Shown here: one piece after another, positions 4,028 through 5,533 of the stretch | Layout: every line of letters begins with the position of its first letter | Position numbering within the stretch: position 1 is the first letter of the stretch | NCBI GenBank assembly: GCA_005881355.1 | Contig: VBDM01000145.1 | Span: 1-5,533 of the forward strand | Direction: 5' to 3' | Length of the DNA stretch: 5,533 bases | DNA from: Betaproteobacteria bacterium | GTDB lineage: Bacteria; Pseudomonadota; Gammaproteobacteria; Burkholderiales; SG8-39 | The notes under the pieces: generated by a model | Database searches by the model: none | The model's input: the letters and a program-made list of their open reading frames with translations, nothing else | What the model was told of the DNA's origin: nothing | Position numbers and translations under genes: made by a program

Positions 4028-5533
4028 TACTTCGCTGCCAGATCGAGCGACTTGATGAATTTCTCCGGCGGCTGGTAGCCGATCACGCGCAGCCCTTCGA
4101 TTTCCCGGCCGCTCGCGTCGAAGAAGACGATCCCCGGCGGCCCGAACAGGCGGTAGCGCTTGAGCAGCGCTTTGTCGTCGGCCGAGTTGGCTGTAACGTC
4201 CGCCCGCAGCAGCGTCATTCCCGAGAGGAGCGCCTGAACCTGCGGGTCGCTGAAGGTGAAGCGTTCCATCTCCTTGCACGACACGCACCAGTCGGCGTAG
4301 AAATCGAGCAGCACCGGTTTGCCCGCTGTCTTCAGGCGCGCGTCCAGATCGGCGGGGGGCTTGACCGTTTCGAACCGCACCGGCTGCCGCGCTTCGAACG
4401 ATTCCGCGAAGACGCTGGCCAAAGGCCGCAGGGGATCGCGCGCCCCCGAGAGCGCGCCGATGCCCTGCGCGACGCCGACGAGCAGCGCGAGGATGCCGAC
4501 AACCTTCCAAAGCCGCGACCAGCCCGAGGCCCCGTGCGGCAGCGGTTCGAGCGCGCCAAGGAACACGCCGGACCCGATGAAGAGCGCCGCCCACAGCAAC
4601 ATCTGAACCGCGACCGGGATCACCGGCGCGATGATCCAGATCGCCACCGCGAGAAGCAGCACCCCGAAAAACTCCTTGACCGCGCGCATCCAGTGGCCGG
4701 CCTTCGGGAGGAGCATGCCCCCTGAGACGCCCACCAGAACAAGCGGGGCGCCCATGCCGATCGCCATCGAGAACAGACCCGCGCCGCCGAGCACGGTATC
4801 GCGGGTCTGGCCGATATAGAGCAGCGCCCCCGCAAGCGGAGCCGCGACACAGGGAGAGACGATCGCCGCCGAAAGCACCCCCATGAGCGCCACCGCGCCC
4901 CAGTGGCCGCCTCCCAGCCGGTTGCTCGCGTCGGCGAGGCGCGTGTGCCAACTGGATGGCAGCTGCAGCTCGTAGAAGCCGAACATCGACAGGGCGAGCA
5001 TCACGAAGACCGCCGCGAACGCTCCCAGTACCCAGGCGTTCTGCAGCGCGGCCGAGAGCAGGCTCCCCGAGAGCGCCGCTCCGACGCCGATGGCGGTGTA
5101 GGCCACGGCCATGCCGAGAACGTAGGCGAGCGACAAGAGCAGTGCGCGCCGGCGCGTCAACTCGCGGCCTTCGCCCACGATGATTCCGGACAGGATAGGG
5201 ATCATCGGCAACACGCAGGGCGTGAACGTGAGCAGCAGCCCCGCGCCGAAGAACACCGCCATGACGGCCCACAGGCGGCCGGATTCGAGCACGCCGGCAA
5301 AGCGCGTCTCGTCGCTCGCCACGCTATCGGCAGCGCGCCCGGGCGAGGAGGCGAGGGGTTCGTCTTTCCCGAAGATCGAGGAACGCGCGCGTTCTGCCGA
5401 TGCGAGGCGAAGCTCTGCGCTTTGCACCTGCGGCACATAGCACACGCCGACGTCGGCGCAGCCCTGGGAAGTGACCAGGAGCTTCACGCGGTCCGTGCCC
5501 GAGGATTCGATCGGCAACCGAATGCGCACTTCC
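4024..5533 (-). CDS. dsbD: Thiol:disulfide interchange protein DsbD, partial (N-terminus beyond window)
   Basis: An inner-membrane protein that carries electrons from cytoplasmic thioredoxin to periplasmic partners such as DsbC and the cytochrome c maturation thiol proteins. Residue numbers here count from the codon at 5529. The visible part starts within the periplasmic alpha domain, with its redox pair C24 and C30 in QGCADVGVCY. A membrane domain of about eight helices follows, with C105 in TFTPCVLPM and C227 in SPCVAAPLAG. The C-terminal thioredoxin-like gamma domain carries CVSC (415-418) in FYADWCVSCKEM and ends at residue 501. All six expected redox cysteines are therefore present. The GTG at 5529 is not taken as the start, because the frame stays open to the edge and the signal peptide and first part of the alpha domain must lie upstream. 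The stop TAA (4026-4024) overlaps the hemB stop tail to tail. Confidence 0.95.
   Translation of the reverse strand, partial: EVRIRLPIESSGTDRVKLLVTSQGCADVGVCYVPQVQSAELRLASAERARSSIFGKDEPLASSPGRAADSVASDETRFAGVLESGRLWAVMAVFFGAGLLLTFTPCVLPMIPILSGIIVGEGRELTRRRALLLSLAYVLGMAVAYTAIGVGAALSGSLLSAALQNAWVLGAFAAVFVMLALSMFGFYELQLPSSWHTRLADASNRLGGGHWGAVALMGVLSAAIVSPCVAAPLAGALLYIGQTRDTVLGGAGLFSMAIGMGAPLVLVGVSGGMLLPKAGHWMRAVKEFFGVLLLAVAIWIIAPVIPVAVQMLLWAALFIGSGVFLGALEPLPHGASGWSRLWKVVGILALLVGVAQGIGALSGARDPLRPLASVFAESFEARQPVRFETVKPPADLDARLKTAGKPVLLDFYADWCVSCKEMERFTFSDPQVQALLSGMTLLRADVTANSADDKALLKRYRLFGPPGIVFFDASGREIEGLRVIGYQPPEKFIKSLDLAAKY

Noticed and set aside
3284..5272. A 662-codon open frame on the minus strand across hemB and dsbD
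   Set aside because: It is antisense to hemB and out of frame with dsbD, both of which have complete sets of family motifs. Its Arg/Gly/Ala-rich content is typical of shadow frames in GC-rich DNA.
5527..5529. GTG as the start of dsbD
   Set aside because: The reading frame continues to the window edge, and the signal peptide and first half of the alpha domain are missing, so the gene must begin outside the window.

Overview
The window looks like ordinary chromosomal DNA from a GC-rich betaproteobacterium or a close relative. This is inferred from the protein types and from the order cytochrome c4 / engB / hemB / dsbD. No composition statistic or database search was run. I see no mobile element, CRISPR array, tRNA or rRNA.

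Layout, left to right. Positions 1-681 (minus) hold most of a membrane-anchored anti-sigma factor, whose C-terminus runs off the left edge. It overlaps by 4 bases the end of an ECF sigma factor gene (678-1175, minus), so the two form a regulatory pair. A gene-free stretch of 297 bases (1176-1472) contains a plausible ECF-type promoter and a strong ribosome binding site attached to an out-of-frame leader ORF. A diheme cytochrome c4 gene follows (1473-2114, minus). It is divergent from engB/yihA (2180-2845, plus), a ribosome-assembly GTPase, across 65 bases that carry overlapping -10 elements. A 174-base intergenic leader (2846-3019) with several mutually exclusive helices leads into hemB (3020-4027, plus), a zinc-independent porphobilinogen synthase. 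The hemB stop overlaps the stop of dsbD (4024-5533, minus), a transmembrane thiol-disulfide transporter whose N-terminus lies beyond the right edge.

Three of the six genes fit one theme: HemB makes the heme precursor, cytochrome c4 is a periplasmic c-type cytochrome, and DsbD brings the reductant that keeps CXXCH cysteines reduced for heme attachment. EngB is housekeeping. The sigma/anti-sigma pair is a separate regulatory unit whose signal cannot be read from the sequence.

No wholly new system is evident. The points most worth a second look are non-coding: two tandem terminator-like hairpins facing leftward inside the 3' end of engB, the switch-like hemB leader, the candidate self-recognised ECF promoter, and the leader ORF running into the sigma gene.
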